64,000 nt of DNA, taken from Scandinavium vulneris_A. GTDB taxonomy: Bacteria; Pseudomonadota; Gammaproteobacteria; Enterobacterales; Enterobacteriaceae. Where the stretch lies: NCBI GenBank assembly GCA_046518185.1, contig JBKGRZ010000010.1:1-64000 (forward strand), given 5' to 3'. Position numbers and translations under genes: made by a program. Of this stretch, positions 45,252-53,404 are shown in pieces. Numbering within the stretch: position 1 is the stretch's first letter; each line of letters starts with the position of its first letter. The notes under the pieces were generated by a model, which searched no databases, was not told the origin of the DNA, and saw nothing but the letters and a program-made list of their open reading frames with translations.

Positions 45252-46689
45252 GTACGTTTTCCTGTTGTGTCGCGGTTTTACGCTTCAGCCAGAGGCCTTT
45301 CAGTAAAATGATCAACGAGATGTTAAGTGCCAGCCCGACGGCCAGCACCAGATAGAACGACCCGACCGGTGACATCAGCCCGATGAGCGGATCAAAAATG
45401 CCTAAGCCTGGCGCCAGGCGTTTAATACCGAATGCAATAACCAGCATCCCGGTAATGCCGCCACTCAGGGTATTGGCGGTGATCATCGGCAGCGGAGCGG
45501 CCAGTGCGTAAGGGATAGCAGGTTCGGTTGCCACCGTGGCGCCGACCACAATCGCGCTGCTGGCGGCACTTTTTTCCTGCTGCGTGAACAGTTTCGGGGC
45601 CAGATAGGTGGCGATCCCGGCCGCCATTGGCGGCATTAACGCCACCACACCGACGATCGCGTACCAGTCGTAGATGTGTTTTTCGAGTAGCGAGAAGCAG
45701 AAGAACCATGCGGTTTTGTTGATAGGCCCGCCCATATCGAACGCCAGCATCGCCCCGACCAGGAACGCGGCACCGAGTTTCATCGACGGCGGAATGGTGT
45801 TGAGGATGTGCAGTAGGCCACTCATCACATCGGACATAAACGGCCCGACGAGGTAATAGGTCAGCACGCCAAATAGCAGCAGCGTAACGAAAGGAATCAG
45901 CATCGAGCCGAGCAGCGGTTGCAGGGCTTTGCCGAGTCGTACTTTACGAAACCACAGTACGAAGTAGCCGATAGCCAGCCCCAGCACCACCGCGCCAAGG
46001 AAGCCCGCGCCCGACTGGGTGCCGAGCAGGCCTTTATCGTTGGCGAGATAGCACACCAAAAATGCCGGGGCAAATGCCGGTTTATCAGCAATCGACGAGG
46101 CGATATACGCCCCCATAATTGGGATCATGAAGGTGAACCCGAGATAGCCGATCGATTCAACCACCCAGGTAAACGACGGTGCGCCTTTCGCCATATCGGT
46201 ATACGGCAAACCCATCTGCACCAGCATATTGGCGATGGCCACCAGGATGCCACCGCCGATAACGAACGGCAGCGCGGCTGAAACACCCGCCATCAGATGG
46301 CTCATCACGCTGCCCTGAACAACATCCTGCTTTCCGAGCTTCACGCTGTTATCGGCTGTAAACGTCAGCGCTTGGGTCGCTAAGTGAGGGAAAATGGTGT
46401 CGATATTTTTTAGCGCCTGTGAGATAGGGATCTCATAGACCTTTTTTCCGACGAAACGCTGGCGATCGTCATTGCTGATGCCACGCCCGGTGGCGAGGAT
46501 CACATAGTCGGCGGCAGCGATTTCCGCATCGCTGAGGCGGTTTTCGACCCCGCTTGAGCCTTGCGTTTCCACCCGAATGGTATGCCCGAGCTGACGCGCC
46601 TTTTGCTCTAGCGCTTCGGCGACCATATAAGTGTGAGCGATCCCCGCCGGGCAGTTGGTAATGGCCACAACGCGCAATGATGATTCCAT
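45232..46689 (-). CDS. frvB: FrvB, PTS fructose-like EIIBC component
   Basis: The 485-residue protein has an N-terminal EIIB domain with the phosphocysteine in TNCPAGIAHTYMVAEAL (Cys13). From about residue 125 follows a membrane EIIC domain with many helices (SHLMAGVSAALPFVIGGGIL, AFDMGGPINKTAW). It imports and phosphorylates a fructose-like sugar at the inner membrane with FrvA. The true substrate of Frv systems is unknown. Confidence 0.93.
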   Translation of the reverse strand: MESSLRVVAITNCPAGIAHTYMVAEALEQKARQLGHTIRVETQGSSGVENRLSDAEIAAADYVILATGRGISNDDRQRFVGKKVYEIPISQALKNIDTIFPHLATQALTFTADNSVKLGKQDVVQGSVMSHLMAGVSAALPFVIGGGILVAIANMLVQMGLPYTDMAKGAPSFTWVVESIGYLGFTFMIPIMGAYIASSIADKPAFAPAFLVCYLANDKGLLGTQSGAGFLGAVVLGLAIGYFVLWFRKVRLGKALQPLLGSMLIPFVTLLLFGVLTYYLVGPFMSDVMSGLLHILNTIPPSMKLGAAFLVGAMLAFDMGGPINKTAWFFCFSLLEKHIYDWYAIVGVVALMPPMAAGIATYLAPKLFTQQEKSAASSAIVVGATVATEPAIPYALAAPLPMITANTLSGGITGMLVIAFGIKRLAPGLGIFDPLIGLMSPVGSFYLVLAVGLALNISLIILLKGLWLKRKTATQQENVHGHRTA

Positions 46690-46701
46690 AGCCGGTTCCT
46701 T

Positions 46702-47148
46702 TTATTCGCTGAGTGTCTGATTCAGTAGCGTCAGGATTTGGCTTACGTCGCCCTGCTGCAGCTGGCGGATAAAATCGGCATGAATGATTTTCCGGCACAG
46801 CGCGCCAATCATTTTCAGCTGATTCTCTTCCCCTGCCTGCGGCACGCCGATGCAAATCCAGCCGTTGACCGGTTGGCCATCCGCGGCTTGCCAGTCGATG
46901 GTTTCCGTTTTGCGGGCGAACAGGACGAAGGGCCGGGTGATACAGGCACTTTTGCCATGTGGAACGGCGATGCCTGAGCCGAAGCCGGTGGAATGCAGTT
47001 TTTCACGCTGCAGCAGCGTTTGCAGAAACACACTTTTATCGCTGACAAAACCGCGGGCGTAAGCCATATCCGCTAATTGCTTCAGAATGGAATAGGCAGT
47101 ATTGCCGCTAATGTTCAGGTTGATGCAGTCGGGAGTGAGGCGCGCCAT
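46702..47148 (-). CDS. frvA: FrvA, PTS fructose-like EIIA component
   Basis: The 148-residue protein (148 in E. coli) starts MARLTPDCINLNISG; 40 open codons upstream are not in the family. The EIIA phosphohistidine is His64 in GFGSGIAVPHGK. It takes phosphate from HPr and hands it to Cys13 of FrvB. It heads frvABXR, 12 bases before frvB. Confidence 0.93.
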   Translation of the reverse strand: MARLTPDCINLNISGNTAYSILKQLADMAYARGFVSDKSVFLQTLLQREKLHSTGFGSGIAVPHGKSACITRPFVLFARKTETIDWQAADGQPVNGWICIGVPQAGEENQLKMIGALCRKIIHADFIRQLQQGDVSQILTLLNQTLSE

Positions 47149-47264
47149 CCGGATGCTCCGTCTAAAAAATAGACATCCAGTGTAGCGGGCAGGCGCGGGA
47201 AAGCTGACGGGCAATATGTCCGTGGGTGATGACAGAAACAGCGCTAAGTTTTGCGGGACAGCGC

Positions 47265-47289
47265 ACACTCAGGCATGAAACCTGAGTGT
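47265..47289. terminator. Hairpin downstream of azlD
   Basis: ACACTCAGG and CCTGAGTGT form a perfect 9-bp stem with a 7-base loop nine bases past the azlD stop. No T run follows on the minus strand. It may stabilise the 3' end or act as an inefficient terminator before frvA. Confidence 0.5.
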
Positions 47290-47297
47290 ATGCAGAA

Positions 47298-47621
47298 TTA
47301 ATGCAGGCCGAAATAACGCAGTACGGCGGTCACCACCGCAGCGGCGACAATCACCACAATGAGCGGCATTTTGCGCCAGGCCAGAAACACCGCCACCGCC
47401 ACGCCGATAACACGCGCACTGCCCGCAAAATGGCTGCCCTCAAAGAAGGTCGCCGCCAGCGCTACTGCAAACAGTAAAGTAGTGGCCGCGTCGTTGAGCA
47501 TCGCCTGAGAGCGGTCGGAAAGTGCCAGCTTGTTGCCGAGCTTTGCCCCACCAAAGCGCATAAGGTAGGTTCCGGCGGACAGGACGGCGATGCCAAGAAT
47601 AATCCACAGGGTATCAGCCAT
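47298..47621 (-). CDS. AzlD-type branched-chain amino acid transport subunit
   Basis: The 107-residue protein has four hydrophobic segments and the AzlD pattern TYLMRFGGAKLGN near residue 18. AzlD proteins pair with AzlC to export branched-chain amino acids or analogues. Its ATG overlaps the azlC stop codon (TAATG), so both are made together. E. coli has a related pair, ygaZH, elsewhere; this is a separate copy. Confidence 0.88.
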   Translation of the reverse strand: MADTLWIILGIAVLSAGTYLMRFGGAKLGNKLALSDRSQAMLNDAATTLLFAVALAATFFEGSHFAGSARVIGVAVAVFLAWRKMPLIVVIVAAAVVTAVLRYFGLH

Positions 47622-48283
47622 TATTTTTTCCTCGCGAAAATGCCCAGCAGCGACAGCAGAACCGGCACGCCCGCCGGAGTGAACGGCACGGACGCCAGTG
47701 AAATCGCGGCCCCGCTGAGCGCGCGAATTAACGTGGTGCGTTTCTTGAGCGCCGGCACCACCAGCGCCAGCAGAATCGCCGGGAATACCGCGTCGAGCCC
47801 GATGGTTTCCGGGGTGGGCAGCAGTTTACCGACGCCGCTGCCCAGCAGAACACCGACCGGCCAGAGGATGGCTATCCCGCAGCCGCACAGCCAGTAGGCC
47901 GCTTTGCGCTGTTCCGGCGTCGGCTGCGACAGGCCAAACACTACGCTTTCATCATTCATGATATGGCAGCCCAGCAGGCCGATGGCGCGGGTGCCTACCA
48001 GTTCACGCACTGCGATACCGAAGGGGATATGTCGGGCGTTCACCAGCAATCCCGCCGCCGCGGCGGCAAACGGGTTACCGCCGCTGACGATTATCCCGAG
48101 AAACATAAATTCAGACGCACCGCCCAGCACCAGCGTGGACAACGCCAGCGGCACCCACAGCGGAAAGCCCCATGACATCGCCAGCGATCCATACGAGACG
48201 GCGACCACGCCCACCGCTACGCAGACCAGCATGATGGCTTTGATAGTGTCGCCTTTCAGGCAGGAGAGAGAAAGTTTGGTCAT
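47621..48283 (-). CDS. AzlC-type branched-chain amino acid exporter
   Basis: The 220-residue membrane protein has the AzlC pattern: VAVGVVAVSYGSLAMSWGFP near the start, LVLGGASEFMFLGIIVSGGN, then LLVNARHIPFGIAVRELVG and HIMNDESVVFGLSQ. About five helices are visible. It should export valine-type amino acids, methionine or a toxic analogue together with AzlD. The gene is divergent from an XRE-cupin regulator, a common arrangement for azlC genes. A minus-strand TATAAT at 48313-48318 is its likely -10 box. Confidence 0.9.
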   Translation of the reverse strand: MTKLSLSCLKGDTIKAIMLVCVAVGVVAVSYGSLAMSWGFPLWVPLALSTLVLGGASEFMFLGIIVSGGNPFAAAAAGLLVNARHIPFGIAVRELVGTRAIGLLGCHIMNDESVVFGLSQPTPEQRKAAYWLCGCGIAILWPVGVLLGSGVGKLLPTPETIGLDAVFPAILLALVVPALKKRTTLIRALSGAAISLASVPFTPAGVPVLLSLLGIFARKK

Positions 48284-48345
48284 CCAGTTTTAGCCATATC
48301 GAACGAGTTTCCATTATAATGAACAGTGTTGATTCGTTTTTCAAG

Positions 48346-48362
48346 ACGAACGATTCGTTCGT
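48346..48362. promoter_or_regulatory. 17-base palindrome, candidate operator of the azlC/XRE-cupin pair
   Basis: ACGAACGATTCGTTCGT is a perfect palindrome around a central T, located between the divergent azlC and regulator genes. TATAAT boxes lie on both sides (48315-48320 and 48365-48370). It is the obvious binding site for the XRE regulator, by inference from position and symmetry. Confidence 0.7.
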
Positions 48363-48384
48363 TTTATAATATATGGAGCCGTGT

Positions 48385-48933
48385 ATGACACAGCCAATCA
48401 GCGTGATCGCCAGCAGCCTGGTGCGTGAACGCCAGCGTACCGGGCTTTCACTGGCGGAGATCGCTCGCCGGGCCGGGATTGCTAAATCCACGCTGTCGCA
48501 GCTTGAAGCAGGAAACGGTAATCCTAGCCTGGAAACGCTGTGGTCGCTTTGCGTGGCGCTGGATATTCCGTTTGCCCGTTTGCTTGAGCCGCAGGCACCC
48601 ACGACCCAGGTGATCCGCCGGGGGGAGGGCACGAAAGTGATGGCCGAACAGGCGAACTATCAGGCGATTTTGCTCGCCACTTGTCCGCCGGGTGCCCGTC
48701 GGGATATTTACCTGTTGATGACGCAGCCGGGCGCAGACCGCATTTCTCACCCGCATTCGCCGGGCTCCGTTGAGCATATTATTGTCACCCAGGGCCGGGC
48801 GATGGTGGGCCTGACCGGTGCGGCGGAAGAGTTAGGTGCTGGCGATTACATCTGTTACCCCGCCGACAGAGAGCATGTTTTCAAAGCGCTGGAAGACGAT
48901 ACCCAAGCTATTCTGATTGCTGAACAGAATTAA
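48385..48933 (+). CDS. XRE-family regulator with C-terminal cupin domain
   Basis: The 182-residue protein starts MTQPISVIASSLVRER with GGAG six bases upstream; an ATG four codons earlier overlaps that site and is less likely. The HTH is LSLAEIARRAGIAKSTLSQLE. The C-terminal cupin fold (about 100-180) has HPHSPGSVEHIIVTQGRAMV and GDYICYPADREHVF. Such regulators bind a small ligand, often an amino acid or polyamine, in the cupin. It is likely the autoregulated local regulator of azlCD. Confidence 0.9.
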   Translation: MTQPISVIASSLVRERQRTGLSLAEIARRAGIAKSTLSQLEAGNGNPSLETLWSLCVALDIPFARLLEPQAPTTQVIRRGEGTKVMAEQANYQAILLATCPPGARRDIYLLMTQPGADRISHPHSPGSVEHIIVTQGRAMVGLTGAAEELGAGDYICYPADREHVFKALEDDTQAILIAEQN

Positions 48934-48940
48934 TGATAAT

Positions 48941-48967
48941 CGCCCTCAATAGTTAGGGCGGTTTTTC
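48941..48967 (+). terminator. Terminator of the XRE-cupin gene
   Basis: CGCCCT and AGGGCG pair around an 8-base loop, followed by a T run, seven bases after the stop codon. Confidence 0.88.
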
Positions 48968-49080
48968 GTTTAATCGATTTGTTTATTGTATGATTTAAAA
49001 TAATGGATGTTATCTCGCTCACGTTGTTGTCTATTTTTATTATCACCTTTCCTTGCTAATCAATATTATCCCTTGTCGGT

Positions 49081-49132
49081 TTCATTCAATGCATTTCTGA
49101 ATGAAATCAAGCTGAATGAATGCAAATCATTC
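49081..49132. promoter_or_regulatory. Tandem inverted repeats upstream of the porin gene
   Basis: TTCATTCA-N9-TGAATGAA (49081-49105) and GAATGA-N7-TCATTC (49114-49132) are perfect inverted repeats built from the same half-site. Further copies of the half-site occur at about 49160-49167 (ATCATTCA). The 298-base gap before the porin holds no gene. These look like operators of an unidentified regulator. Confidence 0.6.
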
Positions 49133-49231
49133 CTTTTTTAAATACGTCATAACTATAAATCATTCATCGCAAAAATATATTCATGGCGGAAAGCAATGTC
49201 CGCATTATTATTTCCTCAAGGAACGATGTAT

Positions 49232-50629
49232 ATGAAAAAAACGGCAATCGCAGTGGCTATTGGATGCTTACTGGTGGGGCATTCGGCTAGCGCAAAATCA
49301 ACCTCGCTCACCGTTGAACAACGTCTTCAATTACTGGAAGACCGACTCATTTCGGCTGAACATCGGGCTGAAAAAGCAGAGCAAGAAGTTCAGGTGTTAA
49401 GAACCCAGCAAACCACGGCTCGAAAGGAGCTCAAGGAAGTACAGGAACGCGTAGTGGTAAAAAGCGAGACCCCGACAACGGAGACTGCAAAAAATGCCGC
49501 TACCCCAGCACTGTCGCTTTCCGGCTACGGTGACCTGAAAATCTACGGTGATGTCGAATTCAACATGGATGCGGAGAGTAAAAGAGGAACGCTGACCAAA
49601 CTCAACGAAGATAACACGACCGAACAGTGGGACATGGATGGTCGTATCCTGCTTGGTGTTGACGGTATGCGTAAACTGAATGATGGCCGTTACGCGGGCT
49701 TCTCCATTCAGCCGTTGGCTGATATGTATGGCAGCATGAACCTTGATGATGCGTATTTTCATTTTGGTCAGGAAAATGACTGGAAAGTGAAAGTAGGCCG
49801 CTTTGAAGCATTTGATATGTTCCCACTTAATCAGGATACCTTTGTTGAGCATTCGGGTAATACAGCCAATGATCTTTATAGCGATGGTCAGGGCTATATC
49901 TACATGATGAAAGAGGGGCGCGGGCGTTCCGATGCGGGCGGTAACTTCTTGCTGAGTAAGCAAATTGATGACTGGTATTTTGAATTAAATTCGCTGATTG
50001 AAGATGGCGCAACGCTATTTTCTGATAATGATAACGTGAGTGCGAATGGACGCACCTATCATGGTCGCGAGATGGAAAAAGAGAGAAATGTCATCTATAT
50101 GCGTCCGGTCGTTTCCTGGTCGCCGATGAAAGAGCTGGCCTTCTCTGCGGCAATGGAATCCAACGTCATTAATAATGCGTATGGTTATACCAACAACAAA
50201 GGCGAGTTTGTCGATCAGTCCGATCGTACCGGGTATGGTTTGACCATGACGTGGGACGGTAAGAAAACCGATCCTGAAAATGGTGTGACATTAAATCTCA
50301 ATACCGCGTACATGGATGCCGATAATGAAGAAGATTTTACTGCCGCCGCTAACGCGTTATGGAAAAACTTCGAGCTAGGTTATATCTACGCCCATAATAA
50401 AATCGACGATTTTGAAAAAATGGTTTGCGAGGATGACTGTATCATCACCGACGAAGGTACCTATGATATTCATACCATCCATGCTTCTTATTTGATTCCA
50501 AACGTGATGGATATGAATAACTTCAATATCTATCTGGGGACCTACTGGTCTAAAATCCAGAGCGATGAGAAGATTTCCAGCGATGACGATCGCTACGGTG
50601 CGCGCGTGCGGTTCAAATATTATTTCTAA
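49232..50629 (+). CDS. Outer membrane sugar porin of RafY type
   Basis: The 465-residue precursor starts MKKTAIAVAIGCLLVGHSASA behind AAGGAA, eight bases upstream; an ATG two codons earlier is too close to that site. The mature N terminus is a coiled coil (about 25-75, LTVEQRLQLLEDRLISAEHR and on). The rest is a beta-barrel with alternating strands, ending ARVRFKYYF with the terminal Phe needed for barrel assembly. Length and organisation resemble the raffinose porin RafY (464), which lets oligosaccharides through. Two Cys in VCEDDCI could form a loop disulfide. No sugar permease gene adjoins it, so the substrate is open. Confidence 0.82.
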   Translation: MKKTAIAVAIGCLLVGHSASAKSTSLTVEQRLQLLEDRLISAEHRAEKAEQEVQVLRTQQTTARKELKEVQERVVVKSETPTTETAKNAATPALSLSGYGDLKIYGDVEFNMDAESKRGTLTKLNEDNTTEQWDMDGRILLGVDGMRKLNDGRYAGFSIQPLADMYGSMNLDDAYFHFGQENDWKVKVGRFEAFDMFPLNQDTFVEHSGNTANDLYSDGQGYIYMMKEGRGRSDAGGNFLLSKQIDDWYFELNSLIEDGATLFSDNDNVSANGRTYHGREMEKERNVIYMRPVVSWSPMKELAFSAAMESNVINNAYGYTNNKGEFVDQSDRTGYGLTMTWDGKKTDPENGVTLNLNTAYMDADNEEDFTAAANALWKNFELGYIYAHNKIDDFEKMVCEDDCIITDEGTYDIHTIHASYLIPNVMDMNNFNIYLGTYWSKIQSDEKISSDDDRYGARVRFKYYF

Positions 50630-50643
50630 GAACACATCACAGC

Positions 50644-50670
50644 ATACCCGGCAGCCTTGTCGGGTATTTT
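50644..50670 (+). terminator. Porin gene terminator
   Basis: ATACCCG and CGGGTAT form a perfect 7-bp stem with a 10-base loop, followed by TTTT, starting 14 bases after the stop codon. Confidence 0.85.
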
Positions 50671-50764
50671 CCTGAGCGTCAACCCCATCAAATCCCGCGA
50701 CGGCCATCATTCAGTTATAACGTTCAAATATTGTATGATGGAATTCTCTTCAAAGGACAATGTT

Positions 50765-50980
50765 ATGACGAAGGTGAGCTTGAACAAAGTTCAACCTGTA
50801 AGGATTACTAAAAGTGACGAAAACATGATTAAAAGAAGTGTTTACTGCCCTCCCCAATCGTCGAGGAGGACAGGTAGAGAGACTTACTCCAGCCAGAACA
50901 CTTCTTTCAGTTCCGCGCTCACCGGGCTGTTATCCGGATTTGAGGGCATCACTTCCCCCATGTATTTCCACCAGCGCTGA
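50765..50980 (+). pseudogene. Possible truncated gene start converging on rhaM
   Basis: A promoter-like TATGAT (50734-50739), a ribosome site AAAGGA and an ATG start a frame MTKVSLNKVQPVRITKSDEN. After about 40 codons it runs into the antisense of rhaM and stops at 50980. The first part has normal coding character but no match I can name. An inverted repeat TTGAACAAAGTTCAA lies within it at 50780-50794. It may be the 5' stub of a lost gene or a real small protein overlapping rhaM. Confidence 0.3.
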
Positions 50981-51198
50981 CAAACATCGGTATTGGCGAC
51001 GGCGTTCCAGCGCTCTTCCGACTCAATTTCCACCGTGGCAAACAGCAGGTTACGGGGCTTATCAAGATAAATGGCGTAGTGATGCGCACCATGGGCTTTC
51101 AGCACCGCTTCCAGTTCGGGCCAGATAGGATTGTGGCGACGTTCATATTCCTCATGCGTGTGAGGATGCACCTGCATAACAAAAGCTTTGCGGATCAT
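50884..51198 (-). CDS. rhaM: RhaM (YiiL), L-rhamnose mutarotase
   Basis: The 104-residue protein (104 in E. coli) starts MIRKAFVMQVHPHTHEEYERRHNP, with the catalytic His and Tyr regions typical of the family (HAHHYAIYLD, ERWNAVANTD). It interconverts the anomers of L-rhamnose so the isomerase RhaA gets its preferred form. Its start overlaps the stop of the reductase gene by four bases. It is the last gene of the rhaBAD-transporter series. Confidence 0.96.
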   Translation of the reverse strand: MIRKAFVMQVHPHTHEEYERRHNPIWPELEAVLKAHGAHHYAIYLDKPRNLLFATVEIESEERWNAVANTDVCQRWWKYMGEVMPSNPDNSPVSAELKEVFWLE

Positions 51199-52343
51199 AA
51201 TGCCTCCAGATAGAGCTCGCGCACCTCGTCACGGCTGGCGGTACGCGGGTTGCACGGTGCGCACGGGTCGGCGAGGGCTTTATCCAGCCAGCCTTCGATA
51301 TCGGCTTTGGTAACGCCGAGCTGGCTGAAACCAGACGGAATGCCGACCCGGGTACTGAGATCGCGAATCGCCTGAATCGCCGCCATGCTCGCAGCTTCAT
51401 CGCTCATGCCGCGAGTGTCGACACCCATGGCGTGCGCCACGCGGGCAAAGCGAGGGACGGCGTTCGGACGGTTAAAGTTTTCGATGACTGGCAGCAGGAT
51501 GGCATTGCACACGCCGTGCGGCAGGTTGTGTGTGGCCCCCGGCTGATGCGCCAGGGCGTGGACCAGCCCGAGACCGGCGCTGTTAAAGGCCATTCCCGCC
51601 AGGTACTGGCCGAACGCCATTTGCTCACGCGCTTCAAGGTTATGGCCGTTTTTGACCGCTTCTGGCAACCAGAGCGTAATCAAGCGAATCGCTTCCAGCG
51701 CATTGGCATCGGTGAGCGGATGCGCGCCCACGGAGACAAATGCTTCGATGGCGTGCGTCAGGGCATCCATACCGGTGGCTGCGGTTACGGGAGCCGGGAT
51801 ATCGAGCATCACGCTGGCATCGTCCACGGCGATATCCGGGATGATGTTGGAGTCGATGATGACTTCCTTCACCTGGCGTTCGCTGTCGATGATCACTGCG
51901 TTGCTGGTCATCTCTGCGGCGGTGCCAGCGGTGGTGTTAATCGCCACCAGCGGCACGCCCGGTTTTTTCACTTTGCCGACGCCGGAATAACGGGTAGACG
52001 GTCCTGGATTGGCGGTGAGGATTTTAATGGCCTTGGCGGTATCGATTGGGCTCCCGCCCCCGAAGGCAATCAGGTAGTCGCAGTCTGCGCTTTGATACGC
52101 CTCGAAACCCTTCTGTACCAGCGCTTCCGTTGGGTTAGGGAACACCTCATCGAAGAGGTGATAAGACATTTCATGACTATCAAGAGCGGCAAACAGGGTG
52201 TCCAGCAGGCCCATTTTGACCAGATGACCGTCGGTGACAATCAGCGCTTTACCCCACTGTTTATCCGCCACCAGATTAACCATATCGCCAATGGCGCCCG
52301 CGCCATGCAGACTGATTTTCGGCAGTGCCAACATAAAACTCAT
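51195..52343 (-). CDS. FucO-type lactaldehyde reductase of the rhamnose operon
   Basis: The 382-residue iron-dependent alcohol dehydrogenase starts MSFMLALPKISLHGAGA behind AAGGAG; the open frame runs 140 codons further up and is rejected. It has the NAD motif GGGSPIDTAKA, NTTAGTAAEMT and the metal ligands in GMDALTHAIEA, HALAHQPGATHNLPHG. It resembles FucO (lactaldehyde:1,2-propanediol oxidoreductase). Placed after rhaQ and overlapping rhaM, it should reduce the L-lactaldehyde made by RhaD when oxygen is low. The name rhaO has been used for such genes. Confidence 0.88.
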   Translation of the reverse strand: MSFMLALPKISLHGAGAIGDMVNLVADKQWGKALIVTDGHLVKMGLLDTLFAALDSHEMSYHLFDEVFPNPTEALVQKGFEAYQSADCDYLIAFGGGSPIDTAKAIKILTANPGPSTRYSGVGKVKKPGVPLVAINTTAGTAAEMTSNAVIIDSERQVKEVIIDSNIIPDIAVDDASVMLDIPAPVTAATGMDALTHAIEAFVSVGAHPLTDANALEAIRLITLWLPEAVKNGHNLEAREQMAFGQYLAGMAFNSAGLGLVHALAHQPGATHNLPHGVCNAILLPVIENFNRPNAVPRFARVAHAMGVDTRGMSDEAASMAAIQAIRDLSTRVGIPSGFSQLGVTKADIEGWLDKALADPCAPCNPRTASRDEVRELYLEAL

Positions 52344-52399
52344 GCTTATTCTCCTTAATATTGCTGATTTTACTGCCAGTTGGCACCTGCCACCCGGCG

Positions 52400-53404
52400 T
52401 TAATTCTTTCTTCGTGCCATCACTCTGCGGGTAATAATCGGCAGGGAAATCACCACGATCAGCATCGCGCCGATGATTATCGACATGACGATGCCCGGCA
52501 CGTTGAGCAGGCTCAGGCCAAAAGTCACCAGTCCCATCAGGAAGGCGGCGATAATCACACCCACCATGCTGCCGGATCCGCCGAGAATATTGACCCCGCC
52601 GAGCACCGCCATCGTCACCACCGACAGCTCCCAGCCCAGGGCGATGGTTGGACGCGTGCTGCCCAGACGCGAAGTCAGCAGCACGGCGGCCAGGCCAGAC
52701 ATCAACCCTACCAGCACGAACAAAATCAAGTTGTGACGCTTGACGTTTATGCCCGAATACCATGCGCCAGTGGGATTGTTGCCGATGGCAAAGGTGCGCC
52801 GACCGAAGTTGGTTTTGTGCAGCACGAAGGTGAATACCGCCGCCAGCACGATAAATAATGCAAACTCAAACGACAGCGCGCCCCACACGTAACCCTGGCC
52901 GAACCAGGCAAAACTGACCGGATATTGATTCAGCGCCTGATCGCCGAGCAGAATGTAAGAGATGCCACGGAACAGGCTCATGGTGCCGATGGTTATCACT
53001 ATCGACGACAGATTTAGCCGGGTAACCAGCAGGCCGTTTACCAAACCGCACAGCAGCCCAACGGCCAGACCGACGCACACCAGCAGCGGGGTCTCCATCC
53101 CCGCAGCGGCGCAAAATCCCATCGCCGTGGAGCTGAGGGCAATAATCGCCGCCACCGACAAATCAATCTCACGGGCGATAATCAACATGGCCATCGGTAG
53201 CACGATGATCGCTTTTTCGGTGAAGTTGAACGTGGCATCCGACAGGTTCCAGACGTTGAGAAAATAGGGTGAGGCAAAGGCGTTCACCACGAACACGGCC
53301 AGCGTGACCGCCAGCAGGAAACCTTCCCAACACGCCAGACGCTGGAAAAGTGACGTTTTCGGGGACGTATTTTGTACGGCGTCAGAGGTCAGAATTTTAC
53401 TCAT
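52400..53404 (-). CDS. rhaQ: Rhamnose ABC transporter permease RhaQ
   Basis: The 334-residue permease of the ribose/AI-2 class has about ten hydrophobic helices, with the core REIDLSVAAIIALSSTAMGF and the EAA-like loop LVTRLNLSSIVITIGTMSLFRGISY. It overlaps rhaP by four bases. Together with RhaP it forms the membrane channel for rhamnose uptake. It is homologous to the partner permease, indicating an old duplication. Confidence 0.86.
   Translation of the reverse strand: MSKILTSDAVQNTSPKTSLFQRLACWEGFLLAVTLAVFVVNAFASPYFLNVWNLSDATFNFTEKAIIVLPMAMLIIAREIDLSVAAIIALSSTAMGFCAAAGMETPLLVCVGLAVGLLCGLVNGLLVTRLNLSSIVITIGTMSLFRGISYILLGDQALNQYPVSFAWFGQGYVWGALSFEFALFIVLAAVFTFVLHKTNFGRRTFAIGNNPTGAWYSGINVKRHNLILFVLVGLMSGLAAVLLTSRLGSTRPTIALGWELSVVTMAVLGGVNILGGSGSMVGVIIAAFLMGLVTFGLSLLNVPGIVMSIIIGAMLIVVISLPIITRRVMARRKN

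Noticed and set aside
52344..52763. N-terminal extension of about 140 residues of the FucO-type reductase
   Set aside because: It runs antisense in phase with nothing but the shadow of rhaQ; a strong ribosome site and the family start are at 52343.
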